Shown piece after piece: positions 22,031 through 32,891 of a DNA stretch of 64,000 nucleotides. The translations under genes and the position numbers were made by a program. Every line of letters begins with the position of its first letter. The first letter of the stretch is position 1. Below the pieces are notes generated by a model, which saw only the letters and a list, made by a program, of their open reading frames with translations, ran no database searches and was not told where the DNA came from. The stretch is from Lineus longissimus (lineage: Eukaryota; Nemertea; Pilidiophora; Heteronemertea; Lineidae), in the NCBI RefSeq assembly GCF_910592395.1, contig NC_088314.1, forward strand, positions 14,942,001-15,006,000. Reading direction: 5' to 3'.

Positions 22031-25000
22031 TATAATGATATACTAGACATCTTTTCCAAAGAAACTGTTGCCAAAAGCTAAACCGTTTGCCTTGGCCATC
22101 ATACATTGTCTGTAACAAAGGCGTACGCTGTTCTTTAAATAATTGCTATTTGTAATGGAATTTGAAAATATTTTAAACTGTACACCTACTGAATATAATT
22201 TTCCACTTTGCCGTTTACATGTCGACAGAAATTCACACACTGTAGCTACCAAGTTTCCGCAAATTTACACGCATAATACAGGCCTTTTCAGGAGATTTTT
22301 GTACGGGAGCCATCAGTCACTCCCGCAATTCTGTCAGGGGAGCTATAAAATTCACTTCCCTGGGATGCCCCAGAGGTGAGTGATCACTCCCGTCTGGGGA
22401 GTAATCACATCTTGTGCAGTACATTTATTCCAGCCATAAAACTTATAACATATAACTGCATTTCTATTTTCCTGGACCCCAGTAATTATGAACGATGTAC
22501 CCATTTAACATGCTGATAGGCTGGGTTTTCCTGGATCACACGTATACTGACATATGGGTGAACAATGGCTTTTAGAAGTGTTCATGGCCATGAAACCATT
22601 GTTTGCCTCCGTATCCTTATACTGTGTTGCTCTGGCTTGCAAGTAGACTCGGCCTTATGTCTAGATGTATACTGTAACCTGGAAAACTTTTTCCAGCATT
22701 TTAAAAATTAACAAGTGCAAATTGTGTTCATACTAAGTGCATTATGGTTTCTGTAGTTCCACAAAATATACACTCGCAAAATGTATACTTTTTGCAGGAA
22801 ATAAAAGGTATGCAACTGCCAATAAAACCGGCGGAGACGTTTTTCTGGCTTACTTACAGTGGTCTTTTCTATTATTCCGTTACTGACTCTCAGTCAATTT
22901 GAGAACTTGCAGTTCAGTAGGTAGAAAAACGTTCATGACGAGAAAAATATTATTAGTGGGCATCAAAATATTCATTTATACAGTTAATTTGTAAATGTAG
23001 TGTTTTATTTTGCTACAAATCAGTAGATTTTAATGTTGCACAATTGCTCAAACGATCAAGGGCTTGGCGTGACTTCTAGTGTTCACAATTAAATTGAGTT
23101 CATCAACATGGGGGCAGTGTACAAGCTACATTATGGTCGCCCTCCTACTAGCATTGTACTGCCATTGTGGGAAAATATTAGGTCACAGACCTATTCTGAG
23201 TTTTCATGTGGAGAAGTCGGCAATAATCACTCCTAATAATTCAGCATATCTCTAGGGTTCCACCTTCATCATAGGTACCGGTACATGTATGGACCAGCTG
23301 TTTTATCTAAATGTAGTTTGGATGTTGAAAATATTTTGATAACATTGCGCAAGATACATTTTTTAACTGGATGCTGTGTCTTACGCCAGCAGTAAAAGTG
23401 ATCTCACTTCTGATCATTTGTTCAACTGTCATGAAAGCATTCTAGCTCATGAAACTTGAATTATAAGAAATTATTCCCAGTCTTTATTGGCAAGAGATTT
23501 TTCTTGGGGTCCTGGAATGGCCACTTGTATCTTATTGTATAATATTCAGACATTCTGAATCACTTAGAAAGGTTGTTTCCTTTAAAGTTGGTGTTTTCCC
23601 TTATTGTTTTAACACTATGATGCTGCAGCATGATATTTCTTTCGATCACGCATGACGGGCAAAAGAACTGAAAAAAGGCCAGCGGGTCCATTCCAACACA
23701 CCTATATAACAGCCAGGGAAAACACTGGGGAGTTTTTATGATAATTGATGTCGGCAATATTCAATGTACTATTAGCCTAGATAAAAAAAGACATGGCTGA
23801 ATTTCATTTTGCATATTTATTCGTGATATACCAGGTTTGTGTTTTCTTAAAAAGGATGGTCGTATGTGAAATATTTGAGGTAACTGCTTTGTTTGTATGG
23901 TGTGAAAACACACAATACGGTAACGATTCTGTTGAGATGACTCCTGAAATATGTTGTGGATTCAAAGTGATTGATGCCGAGATGTGTTGACAGGTTTCTC
24001 GTGCACATCGGTAGTGGCAAAAATCAAATTTTTTCATGCTAAATTTAACTTTGTAGCAGATAAATTTTGCTAAAACTGTTAAGTTCACTGTTTTTCACCT
24101 CAACATTTGTTGAGGTTTGGTCTGAGGGATAATGAATTCCCAAAGAATTGTTGAGCGCCTCAGATGTCAGGATGTCCAAATCTGTATTTAGTTTGTTGGT
24201 ATTCTTCCCTTGTAGCTAATAAAGTTTGTATGTGATGATCCTATTCTTGTTTGATGGCTTCCTTTTGATCGGGCAGTAAAATCTTCCGCTGCTTTCTGTA
24301 AAGGTCAGAGTTTTTGAAGGAGGAGTGTCTCGAGATGATGCATGTCCGATACATTATTTTAAAGTTCCTGGGTAGAGTGTGCTACAGATACACTCCCAAA
24401 AAGTACAGAAAGTTCAAGGTAAATTGATGGATGAAAATTACTATAATAATAAGTTGTAGTTGCTGGGTAATTCTGCACACACTTGATCCTTATAGATAAA
24501 TCGATCGCCATGTTTTGCCGGCACAGTGATTTGGTCAGCATGGCTGATTTTGACACGACTGTCTCCCCTGACATCATGGAGAATTAACCTCCACCCCCCC
24601 CCACCACCTCTGTGTTTGAGGCTATGTCGTTCTTCCATTTCATCCTGGGAATCGTCAATAATCCTGGATTGATAGAAATTAACTGCAGGCCGAGTTCACA
24701 TACCAAAAAAACTGTGCACAGACACTTTGCAGATCAAAGGTGTACACTTTCTGAATCGGATGTGTTCACTTTCTGAATCGAGTAATTCCCGAAACCACCC
24801 CTCCGTACAGGAACTCTGTCAACTTAATTTGTTGTTTTCCTGGTATTATCTCGAGATACTATACTCTTTTATCTTTTATCATCACATTGGACATAAAAAA
24901 GCTGGCAAACCAGCAGAAAATTACGGTAATATTTCCAGTACGCTTTGTGTTCCTGTTCTGGTGCCATGTTAAATGACATGACGTCTGTATTTGAGTGTCA

Positions 25001-26566
25001 ATGCATCATTCTTTTTCAGCATAGCTATCGTTATCCCTATCAGAATAATTCATTTTTGAAGCCTTCATACACATGTTCATATATACATTTCCTGTAACTT
25101 AAAATGTTAATGTAGCTAGCTCACACCAATAATAGGAAAAAAATTAACATTATGGTTATTTTGTTTATTTCATTGATGGACATACCAATCCATGCGTGGT
25201 GGTATTTGGTTGCAATATACCATACATAACGTCCAAGAGGTAATTTAGTACAATCACCCTTGAAAATAACTTGCTGAGAGCTGAGAATCATTCAGATCTT
25301 GCAACTCACTGAGCTGGCTCGACCCAGCTACCCAGGGAAAGATATTTTTTCCATTTTGCTGCTTTCGTTTTGCTGGTTGATAAAATGTATGTTGCATTTG
25401 CCCACACACATGTAACAGAAACTCTGCAAGAATTAGAACTACGGCAATATTGGCAAACCACACTCCAGGGTAGACAACTGCTATTATGTCCTGGTGTCAT
25501 TTTAGGCTCATCTTCTGTGCGACGTGCCACCCATTTTGCTGATGTGGGTCACATATGGGCCTATTTGAATCAGATGCACCAAAACCAGCTTGAGGGCATC
25601 TACACAGTATAGGAGTTAAAAGTGACCATCAAAGACAGTAAAACAACACCAGATGAGACAATACCACCATTGAATATTCATAGGTTGGAGGGTCCAGGCC
25701 TATCAATTAGACGAGTGCATGTTTTTAACTCTCAAGTACATATTTGGAGAGGTATTGAAAAAATATTTGCTGTGGCAAGTCTACAGATGTAAAGAAATTA
25801 TTTGATGAAAAAATTAATTTCGAATTTTGCTAATTTGGTAACAGGGGGCTTGTTTTGAGATTTTTCTGCCAGTTGGTTGAAAAGAGTGGAAATATCAATT
25901 TCTGTCTAATTTGTCGATTATCAAAAAATTTCCAGGGTCAACTACCAGTTTACTTTTCACCATTTACATGCCCGACTGTCCGGAATATCATATCAAAATT
26001 TCAGATTCACAACCCCACGCAGTATTTGATGCGTCGCGGTCAAACATTGACAATTGAACTGCTAAAAGGCTTAAAAAATCAATGGTGGTCTTGCCTCAGA
26101 TATAATGATTGCATAGTCCCTACAGATGAAAAAACAACTAACAAAATCTTTTAAATGAAGCCGATAATTGAATATTTTTTATTCATTGAAAAAGGACCCA
26201 AGTACTACAAAAGGACTTTGATTTTGTACCGGTAGTGAATGTAAACAATTATGAAGAATCCATCACCCTCTACGATGAAAACCCTACTGTGAACAGGACA
26301 AACCAGTACCAATAAAATTCATCCTATAGCAGGCATTTGGATCATTTCTTTTACACTCACACAAAGATTGAGTGTATTTTAGTTTGACACAAAGGCCTGC
26401 TATGGGAGGATGGTATGGGAGATTACTCTAATTCTGGATAAACAGATAAATAAATAATACATATAACGACATGATTGGCAAAAAAACAACCTATGTCTTC
26501 ATAAATGAGTGGTCTTGTAATACAAAGCATACATTCAAGCATACACAGTTTACGAAAATAGCTTTT
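22031..26566. other. Intergenic stretch, no supported gene
   Basis: Several short open frames occur (for example 25254-25463 minus and 25855-26154 plus), but none shows a domain, repeat across copies or convincing splice context. A small hairpin (GCAGGC and its inverse, about 26321-26413) is the only structure noted. Confidence 0.5.
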
Positions 26567-26781
26567 GGCCATTTTGAAAAGGCCTCTTAACAGGCAGTGT
26601 GAGTTTACCATGACATAAAAGCAATGTTTTAAATCAAATCATCATTAAAAGCATTCAAAATATCATGAACATTGGAAGACACGGGCAACTTCTGCTAAAT
26701 TGCTTGAATAAGCTTCTCTATTGTTACTTTTATGCCATGGTGAACATACGTTACCTGCAAAAAGGCCTTTTCAAAATGGTC
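26567..26781. mobile_element. Short MITE, copy 2
   Basis: Begins GGCCATTTTGAAAAGGCC and ends with the inverse, GGCCTTTTCAAAATGGTC. The inner part matches the copy at 16539-16741, including a shared TTGAATAAGCTT. The terminal inverted repeats extend about 55 bases with mismatches. No gene inside. Confidence 0.7.
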
Positions 26782-26939
26782 AACATTTATTTTTGCAGGT
26801 TGCCTCAATCTGCCATGTTGCAACTCAGCTTTTAATTATTCGGGAAGGGCATATATTTCTCTGTATCTATTCAGGATGTAGATAAAAATGACAAATAAAT
26901 GATAATAATTGAGAAAAGACAGAAAAGAGGACAGTGAAA

Positions 26940-27235
26940 CATATATATGGAAAAAGATCTTCCCAAGTGAGTTTCATTAGGTTTAGAGGTAGATTTAGTT
27001 AAGTAAAACGGTCAATATGGAAAATGATAACACAGGTCATATGAACTTCCCAAGTGAATTAGTCAAGTGAAACGGTCAATATGGAAAATGATTACATAGG
27101 TCATATTATGAACTTCCCAAGTGAGTTGCATTGGGTTTCGGGTAGATTTACTCAAGTAAAACGGTCAATACCCGGTATGGAAAATGATTGCATACATCAC
27201 GTGAACATCCTGGGTGAGTTGTATTTGGTAAAAGC
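26940..27235. repeat. Irregular tandem repeat
   Basis: CTTCCCAAGTGA, AAACGGTCAATATGG and GGAAAATGAT recur three to four times with unequal spacing (about 63-91 bases). Confidence 0.7.
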
Positions 27236-27809
27236 CACAACGCACTCACTCACTCTGGAAATGGCGAGAATTTAGTTCACAGATTTTCAGAGCAACTGAT
27301 TACACAGGTTGTGGCCAAATGTGACGTACAGCATAGCACAGATATTGCAGCACTGGGACAGGAGCTATTTGGCACATTTTCTGGGCAGGGCGGTTGAAGA
27401 GGAGAGCAGGGCGCAAATCAAACTTTCAAGGCAGGGTGCTGCGTTGCTCTGGAAATGCCTAGCTAGGGGCCTGCATGAAAGGTGCTTACATGATCACAAA
27501 TTCCTGTTTGTTCAAGATCAGAGTAGAGATGAGGAAATAAAAAAAAGAAACAACACAATTAAGAATTTATGTTATATGTTTTCTGTCCAGTTGTGATCTT
27601 TTATAATATGAATGTTCACACATGTAATGCTAATTAATCTCAGTGGCTGCTAAAAATTAAAGATCTAAATTTTCTGGTTGATGCCATGTTCTCATTTTCA
27701 GCTCCCAAAATCCCAAAGTTTCACGATTGCTACTTATCAAAGGAGAATTCTAAAATGTGCTGTCGGATATGATTGCCAACTGGAACGACGACGATGCTCC
27801 TCATCTTTG
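27236..27809. other. Intergenic stretch before the gypsy remnant
   Basis: A 95-codon frame (27309-27596) has no recognisable domain or splice support. Nothing else is seen. Confidence 0.4.
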
Positions 27810-28379
27810 AACTTCCCAGGAATAGGCTTGGTTTTTTACTACAACCGTTTCATCCAAAACTATTCCGAAATCGCTGCGCCTATCACGGATTTGACAAAGA
27901 AGGGGCAGCCCAATCGCATCCGTTGGACCGAAACTTGTGAGCATGCATTCATGAGACTGAAAGAAATAATGTCAGATTCCCCAGTCTTAAAATCGCCAGA
28001 CTATGACAGTGACTTCTCTCTTCAAGTGGACGCAAGTGACCGCGGAATTGGCACAATTCTGTATCAATTAGATAACGATGGCCTTGAGCATCCAGTTGTG
28101 TACGCAAGTCGGAAAATGTTACAGAGCGAGCGAAAGTACGCCCAAATTGAAAAAGAGTGCCTTGGGCTTGACTGGGCCGTTGACCATTTTCGCCATTTTT
28201 TATACGGCAGACATTTCATTGTTGAGGTCGATGCCAACCCTCTGGTTTGGCTGAACAGTTGCCAGGACAAGAATATGAAATTGTTAAGATGGTCGCTAAG
28301 ATTACAAGAATATTCAATGACAATTGTGCACAAATCTGGGAAACATCATGTGAATGTGGACAGTTTATCAAGGATGTGA
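27810..28379 (+). pseudogene. Ty3/gypsy pol remnant: RT connection and RNase H
   Basis: The 190 codons from 27810 match the end of a gypsy reverse transcriptase (FYYNRFIQNYSEIAAPITDL) and its RNase H. RNase H carries QVDASDRGIG, QIEKECLG and a VDANPL segment in the place of the usual TDHxPL. The frame ends at TGA 28377-28379 just after the conserved NVDSLSRM site that normally leads into integrase. The catalytic reverse transcriptase palm and the integrase are missing. The upstream part of the open frame (27678-27809) is not recognisable. It is a broken element fragment, though this stretch has no internal stop. Confidence 0.85.
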
Positions 28380-28518
28380 ATTTTAGTAATAGAGACGTTT
28401 AAAAAAACTGTTGGTAACGTAGAGCATACGTCTATTGTGAACACTGTGAGATGCGTTTGGATTATTCTCGTTACTAAAAAAAAATCATGCAACGATTTTT
28501 TTTTTATCCCCGCCGGTG

Positions 28519-29111
28519 TGTTATAATCCAAACTCTATTGACTATTCTACAATTCTATTCTACGGACTTTGTGTTATGTGAACTTTAATTTGTGTTACGT
28601 GTCGGGTAATACATACCGTGCGTAGGGAGCATAGGGGCAGACTGATAAATAACACCGAGAAGGCCGCACGAGACTTTGAAAGTAGGCAAGCAAGCTGAAG
28701 GCAGGGGTGCCGCGACGTGAGAAAGCCGAACAAAAGCTCCATGAGGAGGCCGAACGGAAGCTGTGCTAACGGGGACGAATCGCTGGGTCACGAGACAAGC
28801 ACGGAGAGAAACGAACATAAGATACAACTTGTATGAATGATTCGAGGAATCACGAGGCGTCAAGTCTGTGTGCGTGCTGAGGTAATGCAATTCAAACTTA
28901 GTGAAACAATTGAAACCGTAAAGTCTGCTCCCATCGCGAAAACTTATGTCGACACGTGCCGCTACTCGGTTAAAGTCATTTATATGTTATTTTGTGAATT
29001 AAACTTGTATATTATATTTTCCTTTGAAAACCTCGTTCAATTCCTTTATATACTGCATCGATCTAGTGCACAACGCGACAAACCACAGAACTCGCCTTAG
29101 AGTTCGTAACA
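28519..29111 (+). repeat. Probable 3' LTR of the gypsy remnant
   Basis: Begins TGTTATAATCC and ends TTCGTAACA, giving a perfect 5-base terminal inverted repeat (TGTTA, TAACA) of the LTR type. It lies 140 bases after the pol remnant on the same strand. No second copy is in the window, so the call rests on termini and position. Confidence 0.5.
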
Positions 29112-29965
29112 ATAACAAAGTAAAAAATACATTTAAAAAATTGAGAAAATGTAACAAGTGAAAAAATTAAAAATATCAAAAAAAGTTTGCCGTCAGTGGG
29201 ATCAAAACCACAACCATTGGAGTTATACAAGGGTGGGAAATTCAAATCAAGTTAAAACTCGGTCAAAGCAGGTTTTTGCTCAGTAATGCCAACTGTACTA
29301 GTATCAATCAAAACTATTCTATATCAAGACCTACATGCGTGCATACCTCCACAAGATTATTTCAAGCATCTATCTGCTGGAATAAAGCGATAAATAATGG
29401 ATGGATGAATGAATGAATGAATGAATGAATGAATGAATGGATGGACAGATGGACACCACTCGAATAGCTATCAGGCTACATGTACATGTAGCTCAGCTGA
29501 CATTCGTCATCTTTCGTCATGAATTTCGTCATCGTTATCTTTCAAAAGTATTATTAGTCATCAAAATTCATGGTCCAGAGACCCAGAGGGGCATACAATT
29601 ATGCAGTGTTTAGAAGGATTTTGTTGTTTTCTCATTTGATTCTATCTGCTGATATAAATCAAGCACCAATTCAGTTATTTTTTCCCTCCTTCAATAAATT
29701 TCACACATGTTGTCAAGAATTTAGGCAAAATATGGGTTTTTGTTAGAAAAGTATTTAATCATAATTTGATTAATTGCGTTTCCACACATGAACAGTTTGG
29801 CCTACTCTGAGCAGGTTTTATAATATATTATAACATTGTAAAATCATCACAAAACATGTTTTCTCACATTGTTAACTTTTTGAATTTATGCTCGACCATT
29901 AATTTGGCGCTTGGAAAAGGTTCATTTTCATTAATTCGACGGTTAAGGGTTAACATCAAAACTTT
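29112..29965. other. Intergenic stretch with SINE fragment and (GAAT)n
   Basis: A minus-strand tRNA-SINE tail lies at about 29150-29245 (GGTTTTGATCCCA then T-rich). A GAAT/GGAT simple repeat spans about 29396-29450. No gene is seen; part may be the 3' untranslated region of the phosphatase on the minus strand. Confidence 0.5.
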
Positions 29966-31645
29966 TCAGACGGATAATTTATTTCCAGTACGTTTTGAAC
30001 CACCAATACTGAACATAAATCGTTTTGTAAGGAATGGAAAACGTCTCCGACATATAATGAATATGGCCACGAATAATACACAACAAAGTAGCAACAGATA
30101 GTTCTCGGTTGATATACCAGCCGATACCTCATAAAACATTGGCATCAAGAATGGAATACTTGGGCTTCTTATGATAGGGGCGTTTGACATGTTGCCAAAG
30201 ATTTTGAATGACCCATGACGATTTTGAACAATAACCATTTTATCTACAATTTTAGCTGTTTTCGGACTAAAGACCTCCCAATATAAATGTGTAATGTTTT
30301 CAATGAACAGACGACCGTAGCCATTTAATTCTGGTTCATTTGTGCGAAATGCTGACCACTGGGGTTGTTCTGGAGCAAAAATATCTGAGGAATATTCAAC
30401 TGCCCCGAAACCTATGACCAGCTGGACTGTTGCACCAGGATCCCTGTAGGATTTCCCCCAGACCTGCCCACGATACACCGGCCAGGTTCTCTCATATGAA
30501 TGCTCATGGCCAGAAATGTACAAATCAACACCCTGTTGAAAGAACAAGTCTTCCAAGTCCTTACGGACCTTCGTATTCTCACAATCAATTTTGTTGTCTC
30601 GATTTGAGCAGTACATTGGTTTGTGTCCCACAACAATGATCCAAGGGCGATGTGCCCGGTTCATGTTTGCAGACGCCAAGTCATTTACTAACCACCGATA
30701 CATGGCAAACTTATACAAGTATCTGTACTTATCATTGTACACCTCGGAACTGATGCTTATAACGTGTGCTAAACCTGCATCAAAACTATACCACATTTTA
30801 CTCAGAGGTATTGGCCATGTGGTTGATGGCATTGAGAAACGGTATCTGTAGTGCAAAAATTCTGCATGATTTTCATGATCACCAGGGCTAGTGAAGTAGG
30901 ATATGTTACCCGAAAATGTAGATATTTTCCTCATAAACTCATCTCCGACTGCACCACCATGTCCACTCAAGGCATAAGCCAAATCACCAATGTGTAATAT
31001 CCCATGAAAAATATCTTTCGCAACATCTTGTTTTAAAGACCTAAATAATGTTGACCGAACGCCAAGATCTCCATACACTAAAAAACGTGGCGACCAGTTA
31101 TGATCGTTGGATGGCCACGTTTTGAAATGAAACAATGCACTTTTCCTTCCATGACTTACAGCACGATAGTAATACACCTGGTTGACATCAAGATGCTGCA
31201 GCTCTACTCGGTGTAAATATGGGCTCCCTTCCTCCATGAGAGATGTTAGCTTTAAACATCTACCTTTGGCACTCAGTTTTAGCATGTTTGGTTGTGAACC
31301 ATAAACTACTATGCTATCGGCATACGTGTCTGTTGCCCACATTATGACGAAGGTTCTCGGTGTGTCCCCAACACATCCATGAACTTGACTTGGTGAGCTA
31401 GGCAAACCAAGGTGGTCTCTTACATGTCCAATATGGCCCTGTACCCGTCCAATGTGACCTTCAGCTTTCAAGACAGCATCCTCCGCAACGGTATTCAAAG
31501 GATAACTAATCCCCAAAGTGAGCAGCATTATGATAAAAATCCCAGCAACAACTTTTGCTTTCGTTGGAGCCCAGGAAGTCTTTCCAGTTGGAGTGAACCT
31601 TTGCTGATGCAAGTCTGTTGTGACATCATGCGCAATGATCGTCAT
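29966..31645 (-). CDS. Purple acid phosphatase (ACP7-like), intronless, two membrane segments
   Basis: This is a 559-residue binuclear metallophosphatase that would hydrolyse phosphate esters in the secretory pathway or at the cell surface. An N-terminal PAP domain (QVHG...FVIMWAT, about 88-175) precedes the catalytic domain (about 186-470). Metal motifs are GDLG (192-195), GDLAY (220-224), GDHE (255-258), VGHKP (339-343) and GHEHSYER (379-386). The third motif is normally GNHE; the metal-binding Asn is Asp here (codon GAT). Hydrophobic segments lie at 31-50 and 515-532, suggesting a membrane-anchored form, unlike most secreted family members. A short GHIG-type repeat lies at 63-80. The gene is one uninterrupted frame, transcribed away from COPG. 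A retrocopy origin is possible. Family assignment is firm, exact orthology is not. Confidence 0.93.
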   Translation of the reverse strand: MTIIAHDVTTDLHQQRFTPTGKTSWAPTKAKVVAGIFIIMLLTLGISYPLNTVAEDAVLKAEGHIGRVQGHIGHVRDHLGLPSSPSQVHGCVGDTPRTFVIMWATDTYADSIVVYGSQPNMLKLSAKGRCLKLTSLMEEGSPYLHRVELQHLDVNQVYYYRAVSHGRKSALFHFKTWPSNDHNWSPRFLVYGDLGVRSTLFRSLKQDVAKDIFHGILHIGDLAYALSGHGGAVGDEFMRKISTFSGNISYFTSPGDHENHAEFLHYRYRFSMPSTTWPIPLSKMWYSFDAGLAHVISISSEVYNDKYRYLYKFAMYRWLVNDLASANMNRAHRPWIIVVGHKPMYCSNRDNKIDCENTKVRKDLEDLFFQQGVDLYISGHEHSYERTWPVYRGQVWGKSYRDPGATVQLVIGFGAVEYSSDIFAPEQPQWSAFRTNEPELNGYGRLFIENITHLYWEVFSPKTAKIVDKMVIVQNRHGSFKIFGNMSNAPIIRSPSIPFLMPMFYEVSAGISTENYLLLLCCVLFVAIFIICRRRFPFLTKRFMFSIGGSKRTGNKLSV

Positions 31646-32891
31646 CTTGATACTTCACTGTTAAGCCTCTGAAGATGCTGAAAAGATAAAATTTAAGACA
31701 GTCTGTGACATTGATGTCTGGAATCACGACACAAGGAGTATGGATAGCAGAGCAGAAGAACAGAAGTTGAAGCGTGCTGCATAATCTGAGTCAGGCGGCG
31801 TTGCCACATGGACAAGCAGACGGTCGGCAATTTTGGCGGGAAAACCTAATCATGCATTTTGTCCCCGGGTTTTCAACCTCACTAATGCGACCACCCCGGC
31901 AGCGTGACTATTCAACCTATTATTTGAAACAGTTTTATTTAAACTAAATGGATGGATGTAATATGTAAATGTAGGCTTCACGACCCCCGTGTTCATACAC
32001 ATGAATCAACTTTTTCGACAATAATGGCATTACCTCCTATTAATGCAGCAGTCACTCACAAACCTGTGCCCCCCCCCCCCCCCCGTCATAGTGACAGTGT
32101 CAGATCATTGGATGGGCATTGGCATTGCCATGATGATGAGTCGGCCTAGGACTACGCATGCGCATCCCCCCCATGCACCCTGGCTCTTCATCATCATGCC
32201 ATGCCTCCCGTGCCTGGCCATCATAGGCTCTATGTAGGTTGAATGTGATGTCGTACATCCTACATGCCGCACGGACGTTAGTAGGCCTATGGTCATGGAC
32301 ATGCACTACAGCGCATCCTATGGCATGCATGGTCATGGTGATGGTCAGTGAGTGAGAGTTCACAAACTTTGCGCTACACATTACATAGGCTAAGGCCTAA
32401 ACGACCTACCATGTAGCGAAACGACCGCCACATGTAGCGAAACGACTTGTTGCGAACTGGCAATGTTATTCATTCAATGTAGCGAAACAGCCTGATACCC
32501 CTAGGCCTACCCACCTGTTATCCGAATACAAATTGGGCACTTACTTTACGAGTAGGCCCTATAGCCCGAACTGCAGGACACAGATTGATTATCCGACTAC
32601 AAATTGGGCACTTACTTTACGAATAGGCCCTATAGCCCGAACTGCATGACACAGATTGACAAGAGCCCTTTCTCGTTCTCCTGTTCTCACATTTTTACTG
32701 AATTCACAGAAAGCTACCTTCTCAAAGTCCCAAATAATTTTCAATCTCGTCGTCAAGTGGACGTTACTGTACATCTATGTACACGAAATGTACACCGCAT
32801 GTACTTTTGTTCACAAGGTTGGACAAGTGACGTGGAACTTCCATGTTTGAGAGAGATTTTATTTTTCGCCTGAATAAGCTGAATTATCAAG
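31646..32891. promoter_or_regulatory. Divergent intergenic region between phosphatase and COPG
   Basis: The two coding starts face away from each other across 1.25 kb, so the region should hold both promoters and 5' ends. It contains a C homopolymer near 32072, an NRF-1-like TACGCATGCGCAT near 32153, three TGTAGCGAAAC words (about 32412-32490) and a 71-base direct repeat (32518-32588 and 32589-32659). I cannot place transcription starts. Confidence 0.5.
32518..32659. repeat. 71-bp direct repeat, two copies
   Basis: Two adjacent copies containing AATTGGGCACTTACTTTACG and CCTATAGCCCGAACTGCA, with few differences. They lie in the divergent intergenic region, about 230-370 bases upstream of the COPG start codon. 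Confidence 0.85.

Noticed and set aside
27309-27596. 95-codon frame before the gypsy remnant
   Set aside because: No domain or splice context; next to tandem repeats.
29396-29450. GAAT/GGAT tetranucleotide run
   Set aside because: Ordinary microsatellite.
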